From Lepidostoma basale (Eukaryota; Arthropoda; Insecta; Trichoptera; Lepidostomatidae): a stretch of 64,000 nt of DNA. Shown here one piece after another: positions 31,572 through 42,862 of this stretch. Under the pieces are notes generated by a model that saw only the letters and a program-made list of their open reading frames with translations, was not told the DNA's origin and did no database searches. The number at the start of each line of letters is the position of its first letter. Position 1 is the first letter of the stretch. A program made the position numbers and the translations under genes. The DNA is taken from assembly GCA_022606425.2 (NCBI GenBank), contig JAHDVF020001375.1, positions 496,001 to 560,000 of the forward strand. Reading direction: 5' to 3'.

Positions 31572-32356
31572 ATAAACCATCGACGTTTTGCCGACGACAT
31601 CGTACTAGTGAGCAACACTCCGGAGGAACTAGCTGAAATGCTGAAAGAACTAAACGATGTATCCAAATCTGTTGGTTTGAATATGAACCTGGCAAAGACC
31701 AAGGTGATAGGCACGGAAAGGCTTGAATTCAACGTGGACGGCAACAGAATTGAGAATATCCAAAAATATACATACCTGGGACACAATATTCGATTGGGCC
31801 GAGATAACTTAACCGCAGAGCTAAAAAGAAGAATTGGACTAAGCTGGGCAGCTTTCGGAAACATGAGTTACATCCGTAAAAACCGGAAAATACCGATCAA
31901 CCTCAAACGAAAAGTCTATGAAGCCTGCGTTCTGCCAGCTAGTACTTATGGTCTTGAAACTGTTACATTGTCCAAACAAAGTGCCGAGAAACTACGAGTG
32001 ACCCAAAGAGCCATGGAAAGAGCCATGTTAGGAATAAGCCTAAGAGACATAGTCAGAAACGATACAGTTAGAGAAAAAACAAAGCTCACTGACATCATCC
32101 ACCGGGTGGCGACTCTAAAATGGCAATGAGCAGGTCACGAAGCCAGGAGCTCGGATGAAAAGTGAACAAGAAGACTGTTGACTTGGAGACCGTGGACGGC
32201 AAAGAGAGGTGCAGGGCGACCGCAACTACGGTGGAAGGATGATCTGAACAGACATGTCGCAATAACCTGGATGCAGTCTGCATAAGACAGAGTGACATGG
32301 AAGCGAATGGAGGAGGCCTTTGTCCAGGAGTGGCGGGAATAGACTGAGGAAGAATA
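31572..32356 (+). pseudogene. RTE-clade reverse transcriptase, 5'-truncated pseudogene
   Basis: Begins at the catalytic block HRRFADDIVLVS (FADD near 31587-31598). It continues through KSVGLNMNLAKTKVIG, YTYLGHNI, KVYEACVLPASTYGLET and MLGISLRDIVRNDTVRE to VATLKWQ, 173 codons without a stop. It then has TGA (32127), another TGA and TAA in the same frame before the C-terminal GAGRPQLRWKDDL and EEAFVQEWRE and a TAG. The endonuclease domain and the first half of RT are missing. Order and motifs fit the RTE clade. The mostly open frame means moderate age. Confidence 0.9.
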
Positions 32357-32649
32357 GTTAAAAAATATACAAAAAATGACAAAAACGAAAAATTTAAATC
32401 ATTGATATTAGAATTAATAAATAAAAAAAGAAGATAATAAAACGCTGAAAATTGGAAAGCAAAGTGCTGCAACTATATATCAATGATAAAATTAACGGAA
32501 AACGAAGTGTAGGGAGAAGAAGAAAATCCGGGCTAGAAAAACCTCGATTCAGTTGCAGCACAACATACCTAGTTTAGAGCTGGTGTATCAAGGGTAGGAA
32601 TAGCCATGATGCTATGCTGTCCAACCTCTGATAGGAGAGGAGCAAGAAG

Positions 32650-32800
32650 AATAATAAGGTATTAGAAATTATTTTACAATCTTCAATATGAACAGAAAAT
32701 AGCTCATTATTATGAAGTAGGAATCTGGTCGTGTCCAGGCTTAAACTCAAGTCTCTTGGATCAGAAGTCATATTAAGTTCCCAAGTTCTTATTTGTAATA
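32650..32800. repeat. Unclassified short repeat (AATAGCTCATTATTA type)
   Basis: AGCTCATTATTATGAAG and TCGTGTCCAGGCTT recur at 51405-51470 and in part at 5090 and 52470-52560. It is the seed sequence of the 83-bp array. Confidence 0.45.
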
Positions 32801-32944
32801 TTTTCTTCTTCTTCTTTAACTACGGACGTAATCAAACCTATGAATAAAACATAATAGATTCGGTCACTTTGATATTAAATAAAATTGTATATACGATTAG
32901 TAGGTACCAAATATATATCATAGATAAATGAATATCATAGATAA

Positions 32945-33420
32945 TCATTATGTATGGAAGCGAAGCATGGAACTGGCAAAAGAAGGATGAAAGTAGGATA
33001 ATTGCAGTAGAAATGAGATCTCTTAGAGGAATGTGCGGATACTCCGTGTATGATAGAGTGTCGAATGAAAATATAAGAAGTGAATGCGGTTCGAATGATG
33101 GTGTTATGAAAAAAATAATGAAAGGATCATTAAGATGGTTTGGACATATGGAAAGAATGAATGAAGAAAGAATGGTAAAAAAAATACGTATTAACGATGT
33201 AAATGGAACCAGAAATAGATGAAGGCCGAGGAAAACGTGGCTCGAGCAAATAAATCAAACATTGAATGTTGGCCATGTGAGGAGTCAGAGAAATCGAGGT
33301 GCGTGCATGACACGATGTATGAATGTTGAGGAATCGAGAGAAATATGATGGGAAAGAAAAGTGTGTCGGGAAAGAAAACTACCCCTTCGGGGAGACGGCG
33401 TGATAATAATAATAATAATA
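32945..33420 (+). pseudogene. Non-LTR retrotransposon 3' end (WFGHMERM family)
   Basis: The frame 32950-33222 reads MYGSEAWNWQKKDESR, RSLRGMCGYSVYDRV and LRWFGHMERMNEERMVKK, with a stop in the block that should read RGRPRKTW. The rest of the C-terminus follows in frame (RGACMTRCMNVEE), then the GGGGAGACGGCGTGA terminal hairpin and an (ATA)n tail. 5'-truncated. Confidence 0.85.
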
Positions 33421-33564
33421 TGCTAACTTTTAATATTAATAATATATAAATCTAAAAATCTAAATGCGAACGCTGTTTCTGATTTTCGCGATCGGTTAAA
33501 AAGTATAGTAGAGCAAAGTATAAACGTTTAAAAAATATTTAAATTTAAGATTTTTTTTTATTTC

Positions 33565-33690
33565 TTACTAGCTGACCCGGCAAACTTTGTACCGCCTCAG
33601 ATCAAAAAATGTTGTGTAAACTTATTAGTTGAATTAAATTCAGTTATTTATTAAGTGATGGTTAGTTAGTCGGTAAGGTACCAAATAATA
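33565..33690 (+). repeat. Dispersed repeat (CTAGCTGACCCGGC type), 5' part
   Basis: TTACTAGCTGACCCGGCAAA, TTTGTACCGCCTCAGAT and TGTTGTGTAAACTTATTAGT recur at 34198-34290. This start is common in insect genomes; here only the first part is kept. Confidence 0.6.
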
Positions 33691-33699
33691 TTATAAGTT

Positions 33700-34190
33700 C
33701 GTACCTAATAAAACCAATCTATGATAGATGTGTAATAAAGATACACCAGAATTTATTTTCCCTTTCAACCCTTCACGAGCACAAATATCCACAACTGAAT
33801 AATGTATCTTCATCAAAAGAACGAACCGAACCTTTTTCAGGCGCAACCTAGATTTCTGTATTAAACCAAACACACGGAAATCTTTGTACGGAACAATCAA
33901 CTTGATTGCGGACTGAAGGAACACGTAAGTATAGCGATTTGGAGCAGACTGGTTTACTTTCTGAAAAAATAACCGCGGTTTAACTAACCGTGAGGCTGAT
34001 TGGCCGCAACTCCGCATCGACCCGGGATGCCGGCGCCTGGCATGCCCGCGTGGGGCGCCGGAGTGTGGCTTCCCATTGTTACTCTAAACTGCTAACTGAG
34101 GGTTTATCCAAATAGTTTAAGGATTAAAAAAAATCTGCAACGTGTTTTTGAAAGTTAGGTTTAAAAAATATTTAAATGTAAGTATTTTTT
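33700..34190. other. Unique sequence with a GC-rich patch
   Basis: 34000-34080 is GC-rich (ATGCCGGCGCCTGGCATGCC, GGGGCGCCGGAG). No exon or repeat recognised. Confidence 0.3.
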
Positions 34191-34194
34191 TTAT

Positions 34195-34605
34195 TTCTTA
34201 CTAGCTGGCCTGGCGAACTTCGTACCGCCTCAGAATCTATAAATGTTGTGTAAACTTATTAGTTGAATTAAATTAAGTTATTTATTAAGTAAAATTTAAA
34301 ACTCAAAATGAATTAAGTTAATGTGCAAAAATCAAAATGAAAAGTATTTAAATTACATTGATATGAATGTCATTCTCATGGCAGCAAGGGATTTGCTTTA
34401 TTGAAGCGAATCCAAATCGTCGCACTACTTTCTGTTAAACTATTATATTTGCTGGATAGGATGCACTCGGGTCGATTTTTTTAATAGTTATTATGCTATT
34501 CGGGACGGAGACAAATCCAACAAATCAAAGATCATCAAAATCGGTCCAGCCACTCTTGAGTTATAAATGGTGTAACTAACATGACTTTGTTTTATATATT
34601 TAGAT
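34195..34605 (+). repeat. Dispersed repeat (CTAGCTGACCCGGC type), fuller copy
   Basis: Starts CTAGCTGGCCTGGCGAACTT and ends ATCAAAATCGGTCCAGCCAC, TTGAGTTATAAATGGTGTAA, TATATATTTAGAT. These start and end blocks are typical of a widespread insect repeat, likely a non-autonomous retroelement. Confidence 0.65.
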
Positions 34606-35409
34606 ATTTGCCTTCACTTTGTGCTGTGGATTCACATTTGAAGAAAAATAATTGACGGTTGGCCAAAAAAGTCTAAAATGAGTTTTTGTTCCCAATTGGT
34701 GTTAAATATACAGGCATTAAACTGTGCAAAGTGATCGAATAATATTGTGTGTTTCCAACGTCACCATAAAGATGCCACCCGTGACACATAACATGTGTAA
34801 CAATAAACAGTTTTTTTTCTTTGTTTTTTCTTTAAATCCCTTAGAATCTTTGTGATAACCAGCGTTCAATTGCACTTGTTTCGGTTGTGACCCAACATTT
34901 TTCGAAGTGCAGGTTAAAATTTGTACTTCAAAAACAGATGGGTCATTTCAGAAACAAGTCTGTTAAAAAAATGTGTTTTGAAAATACGAAGCACAATTTT
35001 ATTTATTATTTTTAGATTCATTATAATTCAAGTAGTATAGATATTACGATTCCAATACAAGTAAGCATACACTAAGTTCCACCATTTTGTGCAGTGGCGG
35101 TTTTTAGAATGTAATGCAAGAATATGGAACAATAATGAAATTTATTGCTAGAAATTAATTATAAGCATAACAAACTCTGAAGAAGTCCAACTTTTGAATG
35201 ATATATTGTAATATTATCGTATTAAAAACATGTGAGATTTTGTTTTAAGTTATTAAACCAAATGTTTTCATAGCATTCAATGTTAAGAAAAATAGCCTCT
35301 CTTGGAAGTAGGAGTTTTGATATCGCCCGTTAAAAAGTAAGTTAAACATTCATATTTTTTATAACGGAAGGTAAACATAAAAAAAAGCGAATTATATGTA
35401 CTTTAAAAC

Positions 35410-35772
35410 TGTGGTGATGAAGACGGATCGGCAATCCAGAGGACGTGGTTTTGCTGGATGCTTTGCTGGAAAGTATGCCCCTAAAAGATTTTACCCTTGA
35501 GTGGTCTGTCAGGCCCCGCGAACCACGGGCAATGTGACCACTGTCATAGCAGATAGAGAGAGGGCGAATGGCGAGTTTCCAGCGCCATAAAACTGGATAC
35601 TCCTAGCTAAGGGAAGGTTACCCTGACAGAAAATCCTCCAGAGAAGGCAATGAGAAACCACTCTAGGTAAACTCCCCAGGACATAACTATGAACCGACTG
35701 GCACAGGACAGAGAGGCCTACGCAAGGGTGATAGCCGACATCGGAGGCACCTGACATGGCATTCTAAGAAGA
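35410..35772 (+). repeat. BovB/RTE-tail-like repeat, copy 3
   Basis: GCCATAAAACTGGATACTCC, TAGCTAAGGGAAGGTTACCC, CAGAGAAGGCAATGAGAAAC and CACTCTAGG as in the other two copies. Confidence 0.6.
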
Positions 35773-35929
35773 ATTCGTCTTAAATATTTTTTTTGAGTGA
35801 CAGTTAAAAAATTGTTTTTTTACTCGTTAAATGTTGAGCGAGTTCTCATTGTTCAACAGTCAGTCTTTAATAGTCACATCGCAAACGAATCCTGTTAGTA
35901 GTGGGGAAATCAGTTCATTAGTTGAATAG

Positions 35930-36140
35930 CTGCAGTTGGCCCAAGGGACTTGCCCGCGCTGTGTTGTGCCGGGTTCGTGCGTCCCTTGGCGGTCGGGCGC
36001 CCGCTCTGAACCCCTCGCAATTATTATCATTTACAGTGTGGGAACCGTGGGTGATGATCCGGAGACATTCATTTGCAATTATCACTCGATGATTGATCTG
36101 ATGCTGATGTGAGACACTCGAAAAAATTCAATCATCTCAG
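35930..36140. promoter_or_regulatory. GC-rich unique island
   Basis: Contains GGCGGTCGGGCGCCCGCTC and, further on, TTGCAATTATCACTCGATGA with Hox- and CCAAT/enhancer-like sites. No frame, no repeats. Confidence 0.3.
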
Positions 36141-36214
36141 CTGTCGATACATCAACGAAAATCCTATATACTTTTTGTTTGTTCAAATTTTATTTTCAGA
36201 TTATAATTAGGTTA

Positions 36215-36420
36215 ACTAACTAGCTAACAATCACGCCGTCTCCCCGTAGGCATACTGTTCTGTCCTGACATACTTCTCTCGATTCCTCTACAATTGTACA
36301 TCGTGTAATGCACGCCGTCGATTTCTCCGACTCCTCACGTGACCGACATTCAATATTTGATTGATCTGATCGTGCAGCGTTTTCCTCGGCCTTCCTTTAT
36401 TTCTAGCTTCCGTCTTCCCA
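36215..36420 (-). pseudogene. Non-LTR 3' end (WFGHMERM family)
   Basis: Plus strand TAACAATCACGCCGTCTCCC at the 3' end. The minus strand gives GRPRKTLHDQI-like and MHYTMYN-like degenerate C-terminus. Truncated upstream near 36420. Confidence 0.65.
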
Positions 36421-36619
36421 GGACGTTTATAAATGTCAATAACTTGTAATAATCACGAATATAAACAATTAACCAATAAGAGAACATTATTTAAAATTTT
36501 AACACATTGTTTACGAGTTTCATCACCTGAAGACAGTTTATATTGGTATTTTAAGCATTACGTTAATGTTTAAGAAGAATATTTCAACAAACGGTATTTT
36601 AGTAGTCATGAAATCATAT

Positions 36620-36860
36620 TCGTCTACTTGCGTGGAAGAATGGCAAGAGCTCTGACTACTCTACCGAAAGTCCCGGGTTCGATTCCTGGCAACGGCAGTG
36701 TGATTGTCACACTGTCTTCGGTCTGATGAATAATTCACGTAACACTAAAATGGTGATAGATTAACTACCTATCACATGTCATGAGAATCAATATAATAGC
36801 TAAAAAAAATTGTATACAGTAATTGGATTCAAACAACCTGTTGTAAACAAAAAAATATGT
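36620..36860 (+). mobile_element. tRNA-derived SINE, older copy
   Basis: Box B GGTTCGATTCC is intact near 36675, box A is decayed. Body as in the copy at 29178 with several substitutions, A-rich tail. Confidence 0.8.
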
Positions 36861-36864
36861 ATTT

Positions 36865-37715
36865 TCGATGAAATACCTAATTTATATAACAGCACACATA
36901 AGCAAAATTAAGCAAATAATTCAAATATATCATCTTATTTAATATATAATCTGAAGACTAAACTAAGACCCACAAACTAAAATAATTTCTCAATCACAGG
37001 TTGTCTACGTATTGCACAAATTGTTATTTTTAAGTGATAATTTGAATAATTAAAGTTTTAACATCGAAATAAGAGAACGAAGTAGTGCTACCAATACTTA
37101 AAATAAAAAAGCGGCGTACCAGCTTACCAAATAAACTGAGATGTACGCAAGAATAAATTCGCAGAATCTCGTGTTCAAACATCGTGATTCCAAAATATTT
37201 GTGAATGGACCGACCTTGGAACTGGGCAGCAGTGGTTTCTCACGTAAAAGGGTTTATTTATTGTAAGACCTGACATGATAAAAAAAGAGAAAATTATATG
37301 CGTGTTAGAAATTTCACAACATATTGCAATCTATACATGAGTAAAATTGAATTATGTGAGAGTGTTCATTTACCGGTATCTTCCACGAGAACATAAATTA
37401 TCCAGCGCTGTGTTTTGTACTATTTTTAGCCATTTGATCCCATCATCGGCGGAGCACAAAATCTCACAGTTGTTTTTGCGCGGGTAAAAAATCTGTGAAC
37501 AGTACATTTTGTACAGAGAGAAAAAAACTCGATGCAGAACCGTTGGCCGTGAATGAAAAAAGAATCAATGAAATGTAACACCATGTGCTGCGAATATTAT
37601 TCGCGCTTACTTTCCGTGGTACTTAATTCAAGTGTCACACGAACATGTGGTATGATGAAATTATAGCTTCCTGTTTTACCAACAAAAAAAATTCATTACA
37701 CATGTGGGTACTATA
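36865..37715. other. AT-rich unique sequence
   Basis: No gene or repeat recognised. A mildly GC-richer stretch at 37370-37650 has no clear exon. Confidence 0.35.
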
Positions 37716-37719
37716 CACA

Positions 37720-38600
37720 ATCAGACGATCGAATAACAATGTGTTTAAGATTTTTAATTATGTGGAGAGCATCTAAACAAAATGTAAGTTTTTATCATAC
37801 AATAGAATTATGTTGTGATTAAGAATTACATTGTATGAAGAACATCTAAACGAAATGTCGTTTTTATCAGACAATAGAATAACGTTGTGTTTAAGACTTA
37901 CATTATATGAAGAACATCTAAACGAAATGCACTTTTTTTATCAAACAATAGAATAACGTTGTGTTTAAGATTTTTAATTATACGGAGAGCATCTAAATAA
38001 AATGTAAGTTTTTATCATACAATAGAATAATGTTGTGTTTAAGATTTAAATTATATGAAGAACATCTAAACGAAATGCACTTTTTTATCAAACAATAGAA
38101 TAACGTTGTGTTTAAGATTTTTAATTATACGGAGAGCATCTAAATAAAATGTAAGTTTTTATCATACAATAGAATAACGTTGTGTTTAAGATTTAAATTA
38201 TATGAAGAACATCTAAACGAAATGTACGTTTTTATCAGACAATAGAATAATGTTGTGTTTAAGATTTTTAATTATATGGAGAGCATCTAAACAAAATGTA
38301 AGTTTTTATCATACAAAAGAATAACGCTGTGTTTAAGATTTTAATTATATTGGGAGCATCTAAACAAAATGTAAGTTTTTTTTATCATACAATAGAATAA
38401 CGTTGTGTTTAAGACTTTTTATCATATGGAGAGTATGTAAACAAAATGTAAGTTTTTATCATACAATAGATAAACGTTGTGTTTACAATTTTAAATATGT
38501 CGAAAACATCTACACGAAATGCATGATTCAATTAGAATATAATAACAATGTATTTTATAGATTTGAATTACAAAGAGAACGTCTAAACTAAATGCAAGAT
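37720..38600 (+). repeat. Old 74-bp tandem array, about 11.5 units
   Basis: The unit contains ACAATAGAATAACGTTGTGT and TTAAGATTTTTAATTATA, then a variable end. Type A ends in GAAGAACATCTAAACGAAAT and type B in GGAGAGCATCTAAACAAAAT. Units 3 to 8 alternate A-B-A-B-A-B, which makes a local 148-bp higher-order unit. Divergence grows towards both ends. Any open frame is incidental. Confidence 0.9.
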
Positions 38601-38609
38601 TTTTGTAAG

Positions 38610-39130
38610 AGTTTATCAATACTTGCGATAACTCCATTAAATTTTTTTTTTTAAACTTAATTTATGGTAAATGTGAGCGATTTCGATTGCGCCACTAGTA
38701 TAACCACCATTCGATGACATAATTTAAAACACCTCATCCAAATAACGGAATTTATTTATATAATTTTAATGCAATTTACACGATCTTAACAAAAACCAAA
38801 ATTATTTTTAAAATTAAAATTTAATTTGCACGTATTGAGATAATAAAATCATTTCAGGTTGGTAATTTTTAGGCAAAATACTTTGTAATAAAATAATGTT
38901 GTGTTATCTGGCACCTAATGAAAGAAATATTCACTGAAATTCGATAAAGCTACTTTAAAAAATCATAAGTTCAATAATTGTTTATAATTTGATTGTTGTC
39001 AAGAATAATGTTTCTTTCTTGAACCAAAACTAGTGGCAATTATTCATCTGTTATCATTTTACATTTAAAAATATATAAATGATATTTAAAGTTGATAACA
39101 ATTAATGTGAAAACATTTTTTTCTTTTTAT
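38610..39130. other. AT-rich sequence without recognised feature
   Basis: Nothing supported. Confidence 0.4.
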
Positions 39131-39132
39131 AT

Positions 39133-39195
39133 ACCTACCAGGTCGTTTGAACCCAATTACTGATTCTTATGACATGTGATAGGTAGCCAATCAAA
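39133..39195 (-). mobile_element. SINE 3' fragment
   Basis: The reverse complement of the SINE tail: CAGGTCGTTTGAACCCAATT and ATGACATGTGATAGGTAGCC on the plus strand. Confidence 0.65.
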
Positions 39196-39356
39196 TGATT
39201 TCAGTCAAATCATTTAAACTGACATCGGAACAAATACACATAAAGGTTCGAAAAATCACGAATTTCACTATTCAAATTGACATAGGACCAAATACACATA
39301 AAGGTTAAAAAAATTACGAAATTTGAATTTTCGCAGTTGATATATTATTGTTACTC

Positions 39357-39392
39357 TTGATGATGTCAACATAGGTTGACGAAATAGCTATC
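39357..39392 (+). ncRNA. Hammerhead-like core, family HA (covarying stem III)
   Basis: TTGATGA, extra T, stem II GTCAAC/GTTGAC, GAAA, TAGCTA, triplet ATC. Stem III changed from CAGCTG to TAGCTA on both sides, so pairing and self-complementarity are kept. The first core base is T. Confidence 0.55.
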
Positions 39393-39454
39393 GCGAAAAA
39401 TAAAAAATAAACAAAATGTAAATTGTGATATAGTCGTATAAACAATTTTTTTAA

Positions 39455-39600
39455 TGATTAATTGTATCTCAATAGAGACGAAAATGTAAATTATTTGGAA
39501 ACAGAATATGGTAGTCGAGGCGTGTACAGGACTTATGAAACCCGCAATGGGTAAAAATCCAGTATTTGTCTACAAGTATTTGTATGCAAAAATAACAAAA
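39455..39600 (+). repeat. Dispersed repeat family R, short copy
   Basis: TTAATTGTATCTCAATAGAG, ACAGAATATGGTAG, TACAGGACTTATGA, then a jump to CCCGCAATGGGTAAAAATCC, so the middle is deleted. Confidence 0.6.
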
Positions 39601-39954
39601 AAAGTCTTTTTTTTAATTTAACAGCTAGATAATATTTTTTAATGCGTGTATATTTAATAAGTGAATTGATACTTTGGTATGATTTATTATCTTGGTTTTC
39701 ATTAGTTTAATACGAGTCACCGTATTACTGATGCATGAATACTGTTGCAGACGAATTTTCCAAATATCGGATTTATCTTTTATATGCACAAAGTGGATTT
39801 TTCCCGCTTAATGGATACGAGCGTAGGATTACGGTTTGATATTTGTTCGCTTTAATGAAATATATTTCATTAAATTACTGGGACTGCCGTGGTTTTTTTG
39901 ATATTAGTATTCTATTATATCGGGAGCGAGCTGGACGTCTTCATTACAGGAAGA

Positions 39955-40305
39955 AATTTAATAATTAATATGAATGAAAACGTCTGTCTTCTAGGAGTTT
40001 TATTATATTTTAGATGGAATGATATGTTTCGCCATACTAAGGTATTATCAAAATGATATTTTGATAATGCCATAGAAAGGCTAAACTCCTAGAAGACAGC
40101 GTTTTAATTCATATTAATTATTTAATATTGAGATTTACAGAAACCTCTCCAGGAAGGCTGCCAAAGAGATGGAGAGATGGCTGGACATCATCATCCCAGG
40201 ACAGCCCACCGTCACAAACAGGTCATACGACCTAAACTAAGAGGAAGAAGAAGAGAAGAAGAATAGTTTTACATTATGGTTCAAGTATCAATAAATAATA
40301 AACTT
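39955..40305. mobile_element. Hairpin element, family HC, interrupted
   Basis: Left arm GAATGAAAACGTCTGTCTTC, centre ATTTTGATAATGCCAT, right arm AACTCCTAGAAGACAGCG, outer end TTTTACATTATGGTTCAAGT. A retroelement tail is inserted at 40140-40267 (see that entry). Confidence 0.75.
40140..40267 (+). mobile_element. Non-LTR 3' end inserted in hairpin element
   Basis: A short tail end with RKAAKEMERWLDI-like frame, TCATACGACCTAAACTAAG and a GAAGAAGAAG tail. Flanked by TTTACA (40134-40139 and 40268-40273), a probable target-site duplication. Related tails are at 50945-51145 and 61390-61535. Confidence 0.7.
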
Positions 40306-40354
40306 AATCGCAAGATCTACAATAAGGTAAAAAAGGTATTATATTATAAAATGT

Positions 40355-40447
40355 AACGACAATCTTCGTGGCAGGGTGGCTATACATATGACTGCTACAC
40401 CGAAGGTCCCGGGTTCTATTCTCGGCGGTGGCAGTGTGATTGAATTC
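40355..40447 (+). mobile_element. SINE head fragment
   Basis: Box A TGGCAGGGTGG and box B-like GGTTCTATTCT, then the body breaks off at CAGTGTGATTG. 3'-truncated, unlike the usual 5' truncation. Confidence 0.7.
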
Positions 40448-40449
40448 TG

Positions 40450-41440
40450 TGCTCGTAGTCTTCAAGGCAAATATAATAATAATATTAATGTTTTTATTAG
40501 TAATTTCATGGTAGAAGTTCATTGCAAATATTAAAAATAAAGTGTTTTTTTTATTGAAATATTTGGTTAAATTCCACTTATGTTTATGACTTGAACTTGA
40601 GTACATTCCGAGATTTTTCTTAAATATAAACTGTAACTGCTTCATTTTAATTTTTCTTTGTAGTGTCAATTTATATTTATTATTGTATTATATAAAAAAT
40701 GAATGAGCCTAGAAATCAATCTACTTCTTCTTCTTGTGCCGTGTCATGTTCCCAATTTGGAATAGACTCTACTCTGCTCATTCCTATCCATTCTCTTTTT
40801 AGAATTAAATATGTAAAATTAAATATGTAGAATTAAACATGTAAAAACCCTTGTATTAATATAAAACTTGATGTCTGAAATTCGAAGTGAAATTCATAAA
40901 TAAATAGGATATTTATGTATTAAGATAGATAGATATAAATAAACGATTATTCATTTTTGATGTACGAGTATTCAAAAAATGGCTCGTTAAAATGCACAAA
41001 TTCAAAAATTTATATCTGAAATTCAAAGTTTTTGAAATTTAACATAATCTCTTTAAACTTTTCATTACTTTAGACAAAATTCATACAATGTTGATCCATT
41101 ATGAGAAAACAAAATAACTGTTAAATATTTATAAAACGATAAATGTGTTGCGAAATTTATATGACTGAATAGTTAAGTATTATATCAAGAATATGTTAGT
41201 ATTAAAATCGTATATAGGCCAATCAGTCAATTTTATGGATTTTTGCAAGATGTAGGTAATGTAACAGTAAGCCTTATAGGAAATAAATAATTTGGAATAG
41301 TGCTTTTCAATTACCTATTAAATTATCAGCACCAAAAACAATTTTACAGAAAATTTTCTAATAATATTTCATATAAAAACCATTTATTGAATGAAATTAT
41401 TACTTTTTTCTTGAACAAATTATTAAAAATATAAAATTAA
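40450..41440. other. AT-rich sequence, no gene recognised
   Basis: A small reversed GAA-tail retroelement end lies at 40727-40800 (CTTCTTCTTCTTGTGCCGTG). Otherwise nothing seen. Confidence 0.35.
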
Positions 41441-41449
41441 AAAAGGAAT

Positions 41450-41590
41450 ATATTAATGTATTCTATAAATTTTGTTATATTTACGGGAGTGACATGTTCG
41501 CTTTGCTGGGGTATATGACATTTGAGAATTGTCATTCCTATATAATATAAATAACTTCTAGAAAACAGATGTTTTCATTTATTAAAAAAA
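41450..41590. mobile_element. Decayed hairpin element, family HC
   Basis: GGGAGTGACATGTTCGC and AACTTCTAGAAAACAGATGT with a collapsed centre. Confidence 0.5.
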
Positions 41591-42660
41591 TCATGTTAAT
41601 GTTAATAATTAACCAAAACTGAATAAGGGAATTAAAAAAAGTGTCATAAAGCATTGATCGATTTATGAATCATAATATTAGCTTAATAGCATTTGATATG
41701 CCACGATACCTACATATTTTTTATTCAGCTGTATTCAATATAATAATAAATACTAGTATGTCAACTAATATATTGTGTAGACAGCAGCATATCACTTATA
41801 TATTTCCATTAAAAAAAAATTGATTTGTCCCTAATATCATGTTATTCATACCTATTACTTGAAATTCAATCTACCGACAAATACATTACAGACAAAAACT
41901 AAAAAAAAAAGTTTTACATTTATGTCAAAAATCTATAGAACATTATGAATATATTTATTGAATTAAAAAAAATCCAATTTTTAGAATGATTATATTATCA
42001 TTTAAATTCTTATCAATAAGAAATTAATCTTTTGGAATAAAATAATTATTAACAACCAAAACAAATTGTGTTGAACAACCATTATTTGTGAAGACCGTTT
42101 GACGGAAATGCCGACGGTAACTTTAGGAACTGTGATATTTTCTTTGCCGAAATGCTTAGAAATCTAAACCATTCATTTATATTTTAAAGTCCTCAAACCT
42201 TACTTCATTCATTTGTATAATACGTTTTAGTTCAATAATTTGTTAATATATGCACATATGTCAATTTGCATTATTTTATTTTTTATCTAAATACCTAAAC
42301 ATTGAATAATAATTGCATAGAATTTTTTTTGTTTGTATTTGTGGTAGGCATTTATATTCTAAATGTTAAAATATTTATGGTTGTTATTGATACAAAATAA
42401 TTATTTTTAATGTTGTCTCTATATTGCGATTCAGCACATACGATATTACCAGTTTCTCGATTAATATTGATAAATAATAACAAACATACCTACGTATGAA
42501 TGGATATTTTAAAATCGTTTTAAAAAATAAACTACCGACATATTTTATATTAAAATTAATTAAACTCCATGTAAATGGAAGGAAAATAGATATATTTTTT
42601 AATAAGCGAAATACCTTGCCTTGACTACCAACATTAAAAATATAATAAGAACATAAATTC
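41590..42660. other. Very AT-rich, intron-like sequence
   Basis: Directly downstream of the putative first-exon donor on the minus strand. No features seen. Confidence 0.4.
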
Positions 42661-42699
42661 AGTAAAAATGTAGTTATATTTTTTCTTCTGTTGCCTTAC

Positions 42700-42862
42700 C
42701 ATTTCCTTTGGGGGTGACAACTCTGAAGGCACTGGAGCCCGGGGGCCGCGGAGAGCCGGCCCTGGCGAGCAGAGCAGGCGCCGCCCTCGGGGGCTCCCTG
42801 CCGCCCTTCACGAGAGAAAAGTCCAACGGCATGGGCGGCATCGAGCTCACTTCCATCGTCAT
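42700..42862 (-). CDS. Candidate first coding exon of the minus-strand gene
   Basis: A GC-rich reading frame in very AT-rich surroundings. ATG at 42862 starts 54 codons (MTMEVSSMPPMPLDFSLVKG, then a Pro/Ala/Arg-rich stretch and SSAFRVVTPKGN) plus one base, followed by donor G/GTAAGG at 42700. An acceptor-like GCGCGACAG lies just before the ATG, so a non-coding upstream exon is possible. PLDFS resembles the PxDLS motif that binds CtBP co-repressors, a weak hint of a nuclear protein. The frame continues upstream of the ATG with a hydrophobic stretch to a TGA, so the true start may differ. The gene is not recognised. Confidence 0.5.

Noticed and set aside
31373..31864. Minus-strand 163-codon serine-rich frame
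   Set aside because: Antisense of the RTE reverse transcriptase, whose FADD and YLG motifs identify the real strand.
36525..36560. Further hammerhead core (CACCTGAAGACAG)
   Set aside because: CTGAAGA is present but no stem II, GAAA or cleavage triplet follows at the right distance.
37720..38600. CRISPR-like or coding repeat
   Set aside because: No spacer structure; frames inside the array are not kept between units.
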